The position numbers were made by a program, and so were the translations under genes. This document shows positions 1-7,536 of a DNA stretch of 11,671 nucleotides, piece by piece. The notes under the pieces are model-generated. The model had not been told where the DNA came from and ran no database searches. It saw only the letters and a program-made list of their open reading frames with translations. Position 1 is the first letter of the stretch. The number at the start of each line of letters is the position of its first letter. Origin of the DNA: an uncultured Clostridia bacterium. GTDB taxonomy: Bacteria > Bacillota > Clostridia > Saccharofermentanales > DTU023. Location of the stretch: assembly GCA_947254895.1 (NCBI GenBank), contig CAMYEY010000040.1, forward strand, positions 1 to 11,671, written 5' to 3'.

Positions 1-2007
1 ATGCAAAAGGCAAACAAATGGACGACAGACAGCACTATTCAAGATGTTTTACAGTCTAATCTAGGCTATGAACTTTTATCCTTCATCACCTACTATTCAG
101 GTAAAAGCGTCCATGACCTGGATCATTTTTTTATCCGCAAGCTTCCCTTAAAGTCCTACCGGCTCATTTCTCGCTTAACCGGAATAGAGTTTGACCGACG
201 GCTCATCAGATGGTTGATTGCCAAATTAACGAATGAGGATGCCTACCAAATGACCCTCAAAAGCTCCTCAACTTTTAAGCTGGATTGGTGGAAAGAGAGT
301 GTTATCTACCATATTTTTGTCCCCAGTTTTTCTGACTCAGATGGGGATGGGTATGGTGACCTTAGGGGAATTATAGACCAGTTTGAATATATCCTCTCCC
401 TCAATATAGATGCCCTCCTCCTTAGCCCTATCTTTGCCTCCCCTTTTCACGATGCAGGCTATGATATTTCTGATTTTAAGTCTATCAATCCCCTCATGGG
501 TAGTCTTGAGGATCTAACGGACTTACTAGAGATCTGTCATAAGAATCAAATTAAATTAATATTAACCTTTCCCCTCAATCAAACTTCGGACGAACACCCC
601 TGGTTTTCTGACTTAACCCGTCCTCAAGAATCCGGACAAACCAGCCCCTATAAGGACTACTATATTAACCGAGAATCACCCAACAACTGGCAATCACACT
701 ATAACGAATCGGCCTGGCGCTACGAGCGTTTTGCCAAAGGTTACTACCTTCATCTGAAAAGCAACAGGGAACCTGATTTAAACTGGCACAAGCCTGAAGT
801 CAGACAAGCCATGATTGAGGCCATGCTGTTCTGGCGTGAACTGGGGATAGATGGTCTATTTTTAGAATCTTTATCCATTATTGCCAAACAAAAGGAATAT
901 CCGGACGGCTCTAAGGGGTTGGCAAATCTTACCGGTATCAGTGGTATTGAACACTATACTTACCAGCCGGATCTTTTTGATTGGATTGAAGAGATATATG
1001 GAGCCCTTAAAAGGGATCACCCTGACTTTTTAGTCCTCTCCGATAATCAGCGAATGCACCGTAACTACAGTCGCCTCATGTCAGGCGATGGTACAGGGCG
1101 AAGCGATTTAGGTCTGAGCTACCTTCAATTTGAGAACCCGGGAGAAAGACGATATAGCTCTCAAGCCATATCCCTCCCCTACCTGGCTAAAACTTGCCTA
1201 GAACTTCAAAAAGATGCTGACTGTTCTTTTTGGCCGGTCCTTTATTGTGAGGATCCGAAACACCCCCGAATTGTCAGCCGGATCTCTAGCTACAATCACT
1301 ACCGCTCTCAAGTAGCTAAGTTGGTAGCTAGCCTGCTTTTAACCGGTCGTGGAACCGTGATCGTCTACCAAGGACAGGAACTCGGCCAAATGAATGCCCC
1401 TTTCCACAAAATAGAGCAGATCAGAGACATCATGAGCCTCAACAAGTATGAGGAACTCAACGAGAGGCCGGGGGCAACGGATAAATCCAGTGCCTTTGAT
1501 ATGATTATCAGAGGTTGTCGTGACCACGCCAGAACCCCCTTTGTCTGGGATAACAGCCCTAACAATGGTTTTTCGACCAGTTATGAGCCTTGGATAAACT
1601 GTTTTGCAGATCCCGGAATGTCAATGGCAGACCAAAACAATGATTCTTACTCTGTCCTCAACTATTACAGATCACTGATCTCCCTGAGGTCTCATTTCAC
1701 CACCCTAGTTTACGGTGAAATTTGCCAGATTAGCCCTAGAAACAAAAATATCTATCGGCTGCTTCGCTATGATGAAAACCATGCCTTTTATATTGAAATG
1801 AACCTAACGGATGATATCCTAAACGTAAGCGGGATGAGTAGGTCTCAATTGTTAAGGCTTAAAGACAAATTAAATCTCCAGATCAACGTACCTCAAAAGG
1901 TAGATGACACTATCCTACTCTCTAATTATCCGGATAGGAGCCAGCAAGATCTAATTAAGAATAGTGTCTTAAGGCCTTATGAGAGCTTTATTTTGAAGCT
2001 CTATTAA
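1..2007 (+). CDS. GH13 subfamily 31-like alpha-glucosidase homologue, probably catalytically inactive (pseudoenzyme)
   Basis: The 668-aa protein is clearly related to oligo-1,6-glucosidase and trehalose-6-phosphate hydrolase. The GH13 barrel starts near residue 96 (WWKESVIYHI) and keeps the calcium loop (D112, D114, D116, D120), the subsite -1 pair D151/Y154, R511 in the ARTPFVWD motif, the YQGQELG strand (456-462) and the C-terminal beta domain ending LRPYESFILKLY. The four catalytic regions are altered. Region I is LNQTSDEH, with Q194 for the usual His. Region II is GIDGLFLES, with F287 for Arg and E289 for the nucleophile Asp. Region III has D348 for the acid Glu. Region IV is EDPKHPR, with P419 and K420 for His-Asp. 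Loss of glucosidase activity is an inference from these residues. About 95 residues of helical-looking sequence precede the barrel. No signal peptide or membrane segment is seen, so it is probably cytoplasmic. The ATG is the first base of the window, so no ribosome site can be seen and the true start may lie further upstream. Confidence 0.88.
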   Translation: MQKANKWTTDSTIQDVLQSNLGYELLSFITYYSGKSVHDLDHFFIRKLPLKSYRLISRLTGIEFDRRLIRWLIAKLTNEDAYQMTLKSSSTFKLDWWKESVIYHIFVPSFSDSDGDGYGDLRGIIDQFEYILSLNIDALLLSPIFASPFHDAGYDISDFKSINPLMGSLEDLTDLLEICHKNQIKLILTFPLNQTSDEHPWFSDLTRPQESGQTSPYKDYYINRESPNNWQSHYNESAWRYERFAKGYYLHLKSNREPDLNWHKPEVRQAMIEAMLFWRELGIDGLFLESLSIIAKQKEYPDGSKGLANLTGISGIEHYTYQPDLFDWIEEIYGALKRDHPDFLVLSDNQRMHRNYSRLMSGDGTGRSDLGLSYLQFENPGERRYSSQAISLPYLAKTCLELQKDADCSFWPVLYCEDPKHPRIVSRISSYNHYRSQVAKLVASLLLTGRGTVIVYQGQELGQMNAPFHKIEQIRDIMSLNKYEELNERPGATDKSSAFDMIIRGCRDHARTPFVWDNSPNNGFSTSYEPWINCFADPGMSMADQNNDSYSVLNYYRSLISLRSHFTTLVYGEICQISPRNKNIYRLLRYDENHAFYIEMNLTDDILNVSGMSRSQLLRLKDKLNLQINVPQKVDDTILLSNYPDRSQQDLIKNSVLRPYESFILKLY

Positions 2008-2014
2008 AGGCCTT
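1971..2014. terminator. Composite hairpin at the end of the GH13 gene, between convergent genes
   Basis: An outer pair of AAGGCCTT copies (1971-1978 and 2007-2014) encloses a perfect 7-bp inner stem, AGAGCTT (1982-1988) with AAGCTCT (1996-2002), with a 7-nt loop. The structure spans the GH13 stop codon and lies 25 bp past the secA stop, so it could act on both converging transcripts. Neither side has a T-tract, so it is not a classical intrinsic terminator. It may instead block read-through or protect 3' ends. Each AAGGCCTT copy is self-complementary and could pair with itself. Confidence 0.45.
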
Positions 2015-2038
2015 GTACCAAAACTATCCATTTGTAAG

Positions 2039-4882
2039 TTAGGAGTTTTTCTGATCAGACCTCAGGTGGCAGTTCTTATATTTTTTACCAGAACCACACC
2101 AGCAAGGATCATTCCTCCCCGGTAGAACTTTCTTCTTTACAGGTGCCGCCTTTTCCGGATCAGGGATGGGACCCTCAGCACTTCCGGCCCTGGCCGAATT
2201 TCTCCCGGCAAAAGGAGCTGCCTTTAGGCCTTCTTGAATGTTTTTAGGCCCCTGATTTTGGGATCTGGCCCTATCTGTCGAATCGACATTAATCTGTGCC
2301 CTCATAATCAGGCGGACAGAATCTTCCTGAATACCTGACGTCATAGCTTCAAACATTTCAAAGCCATCCCGTTTGTATTCAATGATGGGGTCATGTTGAC
2401 CATAGCCCCGCATACCAACTGCATCCCTGAGGTGGTCCATAGCATCAATATGGTCCATCCAATGGTTGTCTACCGTCTTAAGGAGGACATAGCGTTCTGC
2501 TTCTGCCAGAATATCATCAGATGCATCCATGGACGCAAGCTCCTGGCCTTTGGCTTCGAGCTTAGCCACAGCCTGGTCTATGATATCTCCCTGGATTTCC
2601 TGGGGATCGGCCGTTGGCCCAATGTTTTCAAGGGCTTGAATGGCCGGCAGGTCTCCCAAAATATCTTTTAAGTGACTGGTTAGTCCAGGTATGTCCCAAT
2701 CTGCTGTCTGACTAGAATGTCCCGTATAGCCTGCAACAGATTCCCGGACTATATTTTCAATGTAATGGATAAAATACTGATGGACATTTTCCCCATCCAA
2801 AACCTTCCGCCTTTGACCATAAATCAAATTCCGTTGCTGGTTCATCACATCATCATACTGAAGGACGCTCTTTCTGATAGCAAAGTTTCTTGCCTCCATA
2901 TTTCTCTGGGCGGACTCAATCTGTCGAGTCAAGATGGGATTTTCAACCTCCACATCTTCACCCAGGTTAAAGGCTTCAAAGATCCTATCCATTCTCTCTC
3001 CACCAAAGAGGCGGAGCAGGTCATCTTCAAAGGCCAGGTAGAATTTACTCTTACCGGGGTCACCTTGACGGCCTGATCGACCTCTGAGCTGGTTATCAAT
3101 CCGGCGAGACTCATGACGTTCCGTACCAATAATATAAAGGCCTCCGGCTGCTATCACCTGCTTCTTTTCATCAGCTATGGCTTCTTCATACTGATTGACT
3201 AAATCACGGAAAAGTTGCCTTGCCTCAATGATAGACTGGTCATCAGTCTGGTTATAGGAATCGGCTTGTTCAATTAACTCCTCATCATAACCCTTTTGCC
3301 GCATGGCCTGTTTGGCCATAAATTCACTATTGCCGCCCAACATGATATCTGTACCACGTCCAGCCATGTTGGTTGAAATGGTAACTGCTCCGTAACGTCC
3401 GGCTTGGGCGATGATCTCAGCCTCACGCTTGTGATATTTGGCATTAAGGACATTGTGCTTGATCCCCGCCTTAACAAAAAGGTTTGACAAGATCTCAGAT
3501 TTTTCAACTGAAATGGTACCAATCAGGATAGGCTGGCCGGTTGCATGAATCTTTTTTACCTGATCGATAATAGCGTGGTACTTCCCCCGTTCTGTCTTAT
3601 AGACTGAATCAGAGAGGTCCTCCCTAATCATGGGCATATTGGTAGGAATCGAAATAACATCAAGCTTATAGATTTCCCTAAATTCATCTTCTTCCGTTTT
3701 GGCCGTACCCGTCATCCCTGATAGCTTATTATACATACGGAAATAATTCTGGAAGGTTATGGTAGCTAAGGTCTTACTCTCGTTTTCTACCTTGACTCCT
3801 TCTTTAGCTTCGATAGCCTGGTGGAGACCATTGCTATAACGACGTCCCGGCATAAGGCGACCGGTATTAGCATCTACAATCACCACTTCATTATCTGAGA
3901 CAACGTAGTCTTGGTCACGGAACATAGTTCCGTGTGCCTTAAGGGCATTGTTAATATGGTGGTTGATCAGATAATTTTCCTGATCGGTGAGATTATCTAT
4001 ACCAAAATAACGCTCTGCCTTCTTGACCCCTCGTTCGGTCAAAACAGCACTTTTTGCTTTTTCATCTACGATATAGTCTGCATTACCTTCGAGCTCAGCC
4101 CGGTCTTCATAGGACATTTTATCATCTGTTTCTTTAAAAGTTCGTCCTTGGAGGCCGGCAATCAGCCGATTGGCCTGTTCATACATTTCTGATGATTCAC
4201 CAGATGTTCCGGAAATAATCAAAGGCGTCCTCGCTTCGTCAATCAGGATGGAGTCTACCTCGTCGACTATAGCAAAATTGAGTTCTCTTTGGACAAGGTT
4301 CTCCTTGGAGGTCACCATATTATCTCGCAGATAATCAAAACCATATTCATTATTGGTTCCATATGTAATATCACTGTGGTAAGCTCGTCGCTTTTCTTCG
4401 GTAGACAAACCATGAATAACCAAACCTACAGACAGCCCCAAGTATTTATAGATTTTTCCCATCATTTCGCTGTCTCTTTGGGCCAGGTAGTCATTGACCG
4501 TAACAACATGAACCCCTTTACCCGTCAAAGCATTAAGGTAAACCGGCAAGGTCGCTACTAGGGTCTTGCCCTCACCTGTTTTCATTTCTGCAATTCTACC
4601 CTGGTGAAGGACTATACCTCCCAAAATTTGTACAGGGAAATGGTAGAGGCCAAGCACTCTCCTGGAAGCCTCGCGAACACTGGCGAAGGCTTCAGGCAAA
4701 ATATCGTCCAGACTTTCTCCATTCTTAAGTCTTTCCTTGAAAAGCTGAGTTTGCCCTTTCAGTTCAGCTTCAGACATAGCTGCATAACGGTCAGCCAGAC
4801 CCAAAACTTGTTTTTGCAGGGGCACTATCTTCTTAATTTCTCTCTCCGAGTAGGTTCCAAATATTTTATCAAATAATCCCAT
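2039..4882 (-). CDS. secA: SecA, ATPase motor of the Sec protein export system
   Basis: SecA drives preproteins through SecYEG at the inner face of the membrane by ATP hydrolysis. The 947-aa product has the complete family layout. Walker A is MKTGEGKT at 100-107, and the DEAD-type Walker B is DEVD at 207-210 followed by SILIDEARTPLIISG. The preprotein cross-linking region lies at about 225-370, and helicase motifs V (TNMAGRGTDI, 504-513) and VI (QLRGRSGRQGDPG, 598-610) follow. The helical scaffold and wing occupy about 620-860. The linker at about 870-915 is poorly conserved, and the C-terminus carries the zinc and SecB-type motif with C927, C929, C938 and H939. Length and motifs fit the essential SecA rather than a SecA2. 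The ATG has an AGGA site 7 bp upstream. The gene appears to have its own promoter and stands alone, without the prfB that often follows secA in Bacillota. Confidence 0.98.
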   Translation of the reverse strand: MGLFDKIFGTYSEREIKKIVPLQKQVLGLADRYAAMSEAELKGQTQLFKERLKNGESLDDILPEAFASVREASRRVLGLYHFPVQILGGIVLHQGRIAEMKTGEGKTLVATLPVYLNALTGKGVHVVTVNDYLAQRDSEMMGKIYKYLGLSVGLVIHGLSTEEKRRAYHSDITYGTNNEYGFDYLRDNMVTSKENLVQRELNFAIVDEVDSILIDEARTPLIISGTSGESSEMYEQANRLIAGLQGRTFKETDDKMSYEDRAELEGNADYIVDEKAKSAVLTERGVKKAERYFGIDNLTDQENYLINHHINNALKAHGTMFRDQDYVVSDNEVVIVDANTGRLMPGRRYSNGLHQAIEAKEGVKVENESKTLATITFQNYFRMYNKLSGMTGTAKTEEDEFREIYKLDVISIPTNMPMIREDLSDSVYKTERGKYHAIIDQVKKIHATGQPILIGTISVEKSEILSNLFVKAGIKHNVLNAKYHKREAEIIAQAGRYGAVTISTNMAGRGTDIMLGGNSEFMAKQAMRQKGYDEELIEQADSYNQTDDQSIIEARQLFRDLVNQYEEAIADEKKQVIAAGGLYIIGTERHESRRIDNQLRGRSGRQGDPGKSKFYLAFEDDLLRLFGGERMDRIFEAFNLGEDVEVENPILTRQIESAQRNMEARNFAIRKSVLQYDDVMNQQRNLIYGQRRKVLDGENVHQYFIHYIENIVRESVAGYTGHSSQTADWDIPGLTSHLKDILGDLPAIQALENIGPTADPQEIQGDIIDQAVAKLEAKGQELASMDASDDILAEAERYVLLKTVDNHWMDHIDAMDHLRDAVGMRGYGQHDPIIEYKRDGFEMFEAMTSGIQEDSVRLIMRAQINVDSTDRARSQNQGPKNIQEGLKAAPFAGRNSARAGSAEGPIPDPEKAAPVKKKVLPGRNDPCWCGSGKKYKNCHLRSDQKNS

Positions 4883-4906
4883 ATTTATTTCCTGTTTAGC
4901 TTATTC

Positions 4907-4921
4907 CGGCAATCCTTGCCG
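4907..4921 (-). promoter_or_regulatory. Small perfect hairpin in the secA leader
   Basis: CGGCAA and TTGCCG form a 6-bp perfect stem around a 3-nt loop, about 25 bp before the secA ATG. If the candidate promoter just upstream is right, this hairpin sits at or very near the 5' end of the mRNA, a position where hairpins are known to protect transcripts from decay. No T-tract follows it, so it is unlikely to be an attenuator. Confidence 0.5.
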
Positions 4922-4924
4922 CTA

Positions 4925-4954
4925 CATATATTCTAAGCAAATAGTATACATCAA
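4925..4954 (-). promoter_or_regulatory. Candidate secA promoter
   Basis: On the minus strand TTGATG (4954 to 4949) and TATATG (4930 to 4925) are separated by 18 bp, in an AT-rich stretch 43 bp upstream of the secA start. An alternative -10 box, TATACT (4948 to 4943), has no good -35. The presence of a terminator immediately upstream supports an independent promoter here. Confidence is moderate because both hexamers are imperfect. Confidence 0.4.
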
Positions 4955-4961
4955 ATTTCTC

Positions 4962-5005
4962 AGAAAAAGACTCTCATCTAGAATGATTGTGTAAACTGGA
5001 GTCTT
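4962..5005 (-). terminator. Terminator of the TadE-like operon
   Basis: AAGACTC (4967-4973) pairs with GAGTCTT (4999-5005) in a 7-bp stem overlapping the stop codon of the 344-aa gene. Within the loop TCAT (4974-4977) can pair with ATGA (4983-4986). On the minus strand the stem runs into TTTTT. The large 25-nt loop makes it weaker than the hairpin after pheT, but its position between two transcription units fits. Confidence 0.5.
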
Positions 5006-6038
5006 ATTTATCCTGCACGTCTTTGTCTTTGTAACGATAGCTATTTCCCCTAATAGCAAAGTTGAGGCTTACGCCCAGGTCGTCAGCTTTTCTTTTAAGG
5101 TTTGCGAAAAAGCCAGATGCCAGGTCATAATCAGAATTAGCCGGTACCACTATAGTCAGTTGCCGAGATTTGATATCACCAGACTTAATCACCGGAGGGT
5201 CGATCTTAGTCTGGCGGCTTGAACCTTCAAAAGCAGCTAGTCTTGTAATTTCTCCCATCAATTCCTGCTCAAGATAATCGGCTGACTGATAAACAGGTGC
5301 AGTTAGATCCATACTTCGAATAGCAAAGGCTTGGCCATTTTTGAATTTAGAGATTACCGGATAATTAAAAGGTAGGTTGGCCCCATACTTTTCTCTAAAA
5401 TACTTCCCCCTGGTAAAATTATGTTCTGACCATATCCCGTCCTCTTCTTTGTTTTCATCCTTATCAGCATTTTTCTTTTCTCCCTGATAAGCCTGATCAT
5501 ATTTCGTCCACAGGGGTACATGAGAATAAGCTACCCGGTCTGTCTTTGTCCAGGGTGTATAGACATGGTAGTTCATAGCCATCTCCAGGGCATGATCAGA
5601 AATCATGCTTAAGATCACCTGCCTCTCATCTGGTGCTTGTTTGATCCCCAGTTTCTTACTCCCAGCCTGCAACCACTTTTCCACCTTATTCTGGATAAAA
5701 TTTTGTAAAAAGACAGAGGAAGCTAGGTCACCTACAGCCTCTTTTAAAGCTTGTTCGCCACCTGTTATATCGGAGATCAGAGCATCTAACTCAGGACTCC
5801 TAACCCCTTCTACTACGGCATCAGCTAGGGGTACCAAGAGGGAAAGTTCCTTGGCCGTTTGGTCCAGAGCATAACGCATGACAAGTTCATTCTGGACAGT
5901 CAGCATAGCCGAAAGCATGAAATAGCAAATAAAGATCAGCAGGGGCATAACAAGTGCTGCATCAAGAACCATGCTCCCTTTATCTGATCTTATTTTCTCC
6001 CGGATTCTAACCCAAGATGAAACTTTTTTAACGATCAC
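5004..6038 (-). CDS. TadE/TadG-like membrane-anchored protein (last gene of the cassette)
   Basis: This 344-aa protein has a short basic N-terminus, then GSMVLDAALVMPLLIF (21-36) leading into a single membrane segment to about residue 48. That pattern is the class III prepilin-like start of TadE-type pseudopilins, with K20-G21 at the expected cleavage site and D26 where Glu at +5 is usual. The remaining 290 residues should lie outside the membrane. They include a helical stretch (50-130), a charged lysine/glutamate-rich linker (186-200) and a C-terminal region with strand LTIVVPANSDYD that I do not recognise. The start is GTG, chosen because AGGAGG lies 5 bp upstream. The gene follows the DUF5702-like gene by 29 bp and ends in a terminator. 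Pseudopilin-like function is inferred from the N-terminus only. Confidence 0.72.
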   Translation of the reverse strand: MIVKKVSSWVRIREKIRSDKGSMVLDAALVMPLLIFICYFMLSAMLTVQNELVMRYALDQTAKELSLLVPLADAVVEGVRSPELDALISDITGGEQALKEAVGDLASSVFLQNFIQNKVEKWLQAGSKKLGIKQAPDERQVILSMISDHALEMAMNYHVYTPWTKTDRVAYSHVPLWTKYDQAYQGEKKNADKDENKEEDGIWSEHNFTRGKYFREKYGANLPFNYPVISKFKNGQAFAIRSMDLTAPVYQSADYLEQELMGEITRLAAFEGSSRQTKIDPPVIKSGDIKSRQLTIVVPANSDYDLASGFFANLKRKADDLGVSLNFAIRGNSYRYKDKDVQDK

Positions 6039-6067
6039 TTTTCCCTCCTACTCTACTTTAAGCGAGC

Positions 6068-7528
6068 TTAATCTTCCTTCTGGTCATCAATAAAATCTGA
6101 AAATGCCCTGGTCAGGTGGATCTGACTCTTGTTGTAGTTGGCATCTAGGACAAAAGCAACCCCATGAGGTCCGGGCAAGATATTTTGTCGGATTTTGCTT
6201 AATCCCTGGAGTAACTTGTCTTCTGATACGGTGAGAGAAAAGATTCTCATAAAATCTTTGTAGTGAACCTCGACTTCTTGATCACCCAGCTTAAAGAGCA
6301 TCGATTTTCCGGCCTGTACTTTAGCTTGGTCAGTATTGGCATTGATGATACTTTTTACAATAGTTATTCCATACACCAAAACTTCCGGATCTATAACGAC
6401 TGTTCCTAGACTAAGTACAGCAATGGTGCCGGAAATTACACTAGCGATAGCTCGATAGCTGTTAAGTTTATTCTGATCTGTGAAATTTTTTACCAGGTGG
6501 TGAGAGAAAATAATGCCGTAAATTGACCACTTGGCTTTATCATATGCTGATTTGGGATCAAAATCATTAAAAATAATCTGCTCAACTTCATGCTTTCTTC
6601 CCTGGTCAATCATGGACCGGTGGCTGGTCCCGTCCGGCCTGGAGAGCTTAATTTTCTGTCCATTCAGCTCGACTTCTGAACAGTGCATGGTATAGTAGCG
6701 CAACAAATATTCTTGAATTTGCAGCTTAGATACGGCCGGTACATCGTAACTGAAAAAAATCCGGTCTAAGTGAACAAATAAATCATTAATAGCAGAAGGA
6801 TCTGTGGGATCTTGCTCTCCTTGTCCTTCTGTGCCAAGTGACTGGTAAACCGGAACAAGAGCCTCCTTGGCATCATCAAGCAAGTCACTGAGAACAGACA
6901 TAGCTCCTGCCTTATCACCACTGCCCCCACCGTCCTCCGCGGCTTCCTTTGCATCTTCTATCTCTTCTTCTATATTAGGATTTTCTTCCTCTAGGTCTGA
7001 TACCTCTCCGGTATAGTGATCAGGCCGATCTATTATTTTCTTTAACCCAGTAGATCCGCTGACTTTTTCTTGAAACTCTTGATTTTGAAGGCTGTCACCA
7101 ATTTTTTGGTAAAAGTCCATCCTCTGATTAACTTCTTCTAACCAAAAAAGGGGACCCCGGATACTCATGTGGCGGAGGATCTGCTGTCTAAGTTGGTCAT
7201 CGTCTTCCAGCTGCTGACTAGCCTTAATTTCTCGACCTGACCTTATATGCCCCTTAAGATAGGTCTTAGTCATCTGTTCATTATATTGATTCAGCCTATC
7301 TAAAGGGGTTCCCCAGAGGCCAAACTCATCCCAAAGTTGACGGTCATAGTCAGCCAGGGTCAGATCAAGCTCGTTTTCACAAGATCTGATAAAATCAAGC
7401 TCATTACGATCAGCCTCTGTATTAGCAAAAGCTGCTAACAAGGCGAGCACGGTAACCGGTAAGATAAACAGGAAAAAAATGCTAGCGGCTCCTGCCTGAT
7501 CTTGAAATTTTCTTTTAAGAGTCCCCAT
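6068..7528 (-). CDS. TadG/DUF5702-like membrane-anchored protein
   Basis: The 486-aa product begins with GAASIFFLFILP (13-24) inside a hydrophobic segment (about 16-35). It continues with an AFANTEADRNELDFIRSCENELDL helix and a YDRQLWDEFGLWG motif (61-73), which closely recalls the start of DUF5702 proteins found beside clostridial Tad genes. A very acidic linker (176-200) is followed by a Gly-rich break. A second hydrophobic region at 359-396 could form one or two membrane helices, and the region near HYKDFMRIF (422-430) resembles the end of DUF5702 proteins. The +5 glutamate of processed pilins is absent (F18). Its Shine-Dalgarno sequence AGGTGA overlaps the TAG stop of the upstream gene, 8 bp away, so translation is probably coupled. 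Role in surface pilus or envelope assembly is inferred; the family assignment is from memory of its N-terminal pattern. Confidence 0.68.
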   Translation of the reverse strand: MGTLKRKFQDQAGAASIFFLFILPVTVLALLAAFANTEADRNELDFIRSCENELDLTLADYDRQLWDEFGLWGTPLDRLNQYNEQMTKTYLKGHIRSGREIKASQQLEDDDQLRQQILRHMSIRGPLFWLEEVNQRMDFYQKIGDSLQNQEFQEKVSGSTGLKKIIDRPDHYTGEVSDLEEENPNIEEEIEDAKEAAEDGGGSGDKAGAMSVLSDLLDDAKEALVPVYQSLGTEGQGEQDPTDPSAINDLFVHLDRIFFSYDVPAVSKLQIQEYLLRYYTMHCSEVELNGQKIKLSRPDGTSHRSMIDQGRKHEVEQIIFNDFDPKSAYDKAKWSIYGIIFSHHLVKNFTDQNKLNSYRAIASVISGTIAVLSLGTVVIDPEVLVYGITIVKSIINANTDQAKVQAGKSMLFKLGDQEVEVHYKDFMRIFSLTVSEDKLLQGLSKIRQNILPGPHGVAFVLDANYNKSQIHLTRAFSDFIDDQKED

Positions 7529-7536
7529 ATAGTCAC

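Noticed and set aside
1339..1565. Antisense open frames of 62 and 66 codons within the GH13 gene
   Set aside because: They overlap a well-supported homologous coding frame, lack a ribosome site and look like no protein family.
1..2007. Possibility that the altered GH13 motifs come from frameshift errors
   Set aside because: Conserved sequence continues in the same frame before and after each altered region, so the changes are substitutions, not frame changes.
2393..4876. Several plus-strand open frames of 90-119 codons within secA
   Set aside because: They are antisense to a complete, conserved secA and show low-complexity, unlikely compositions.
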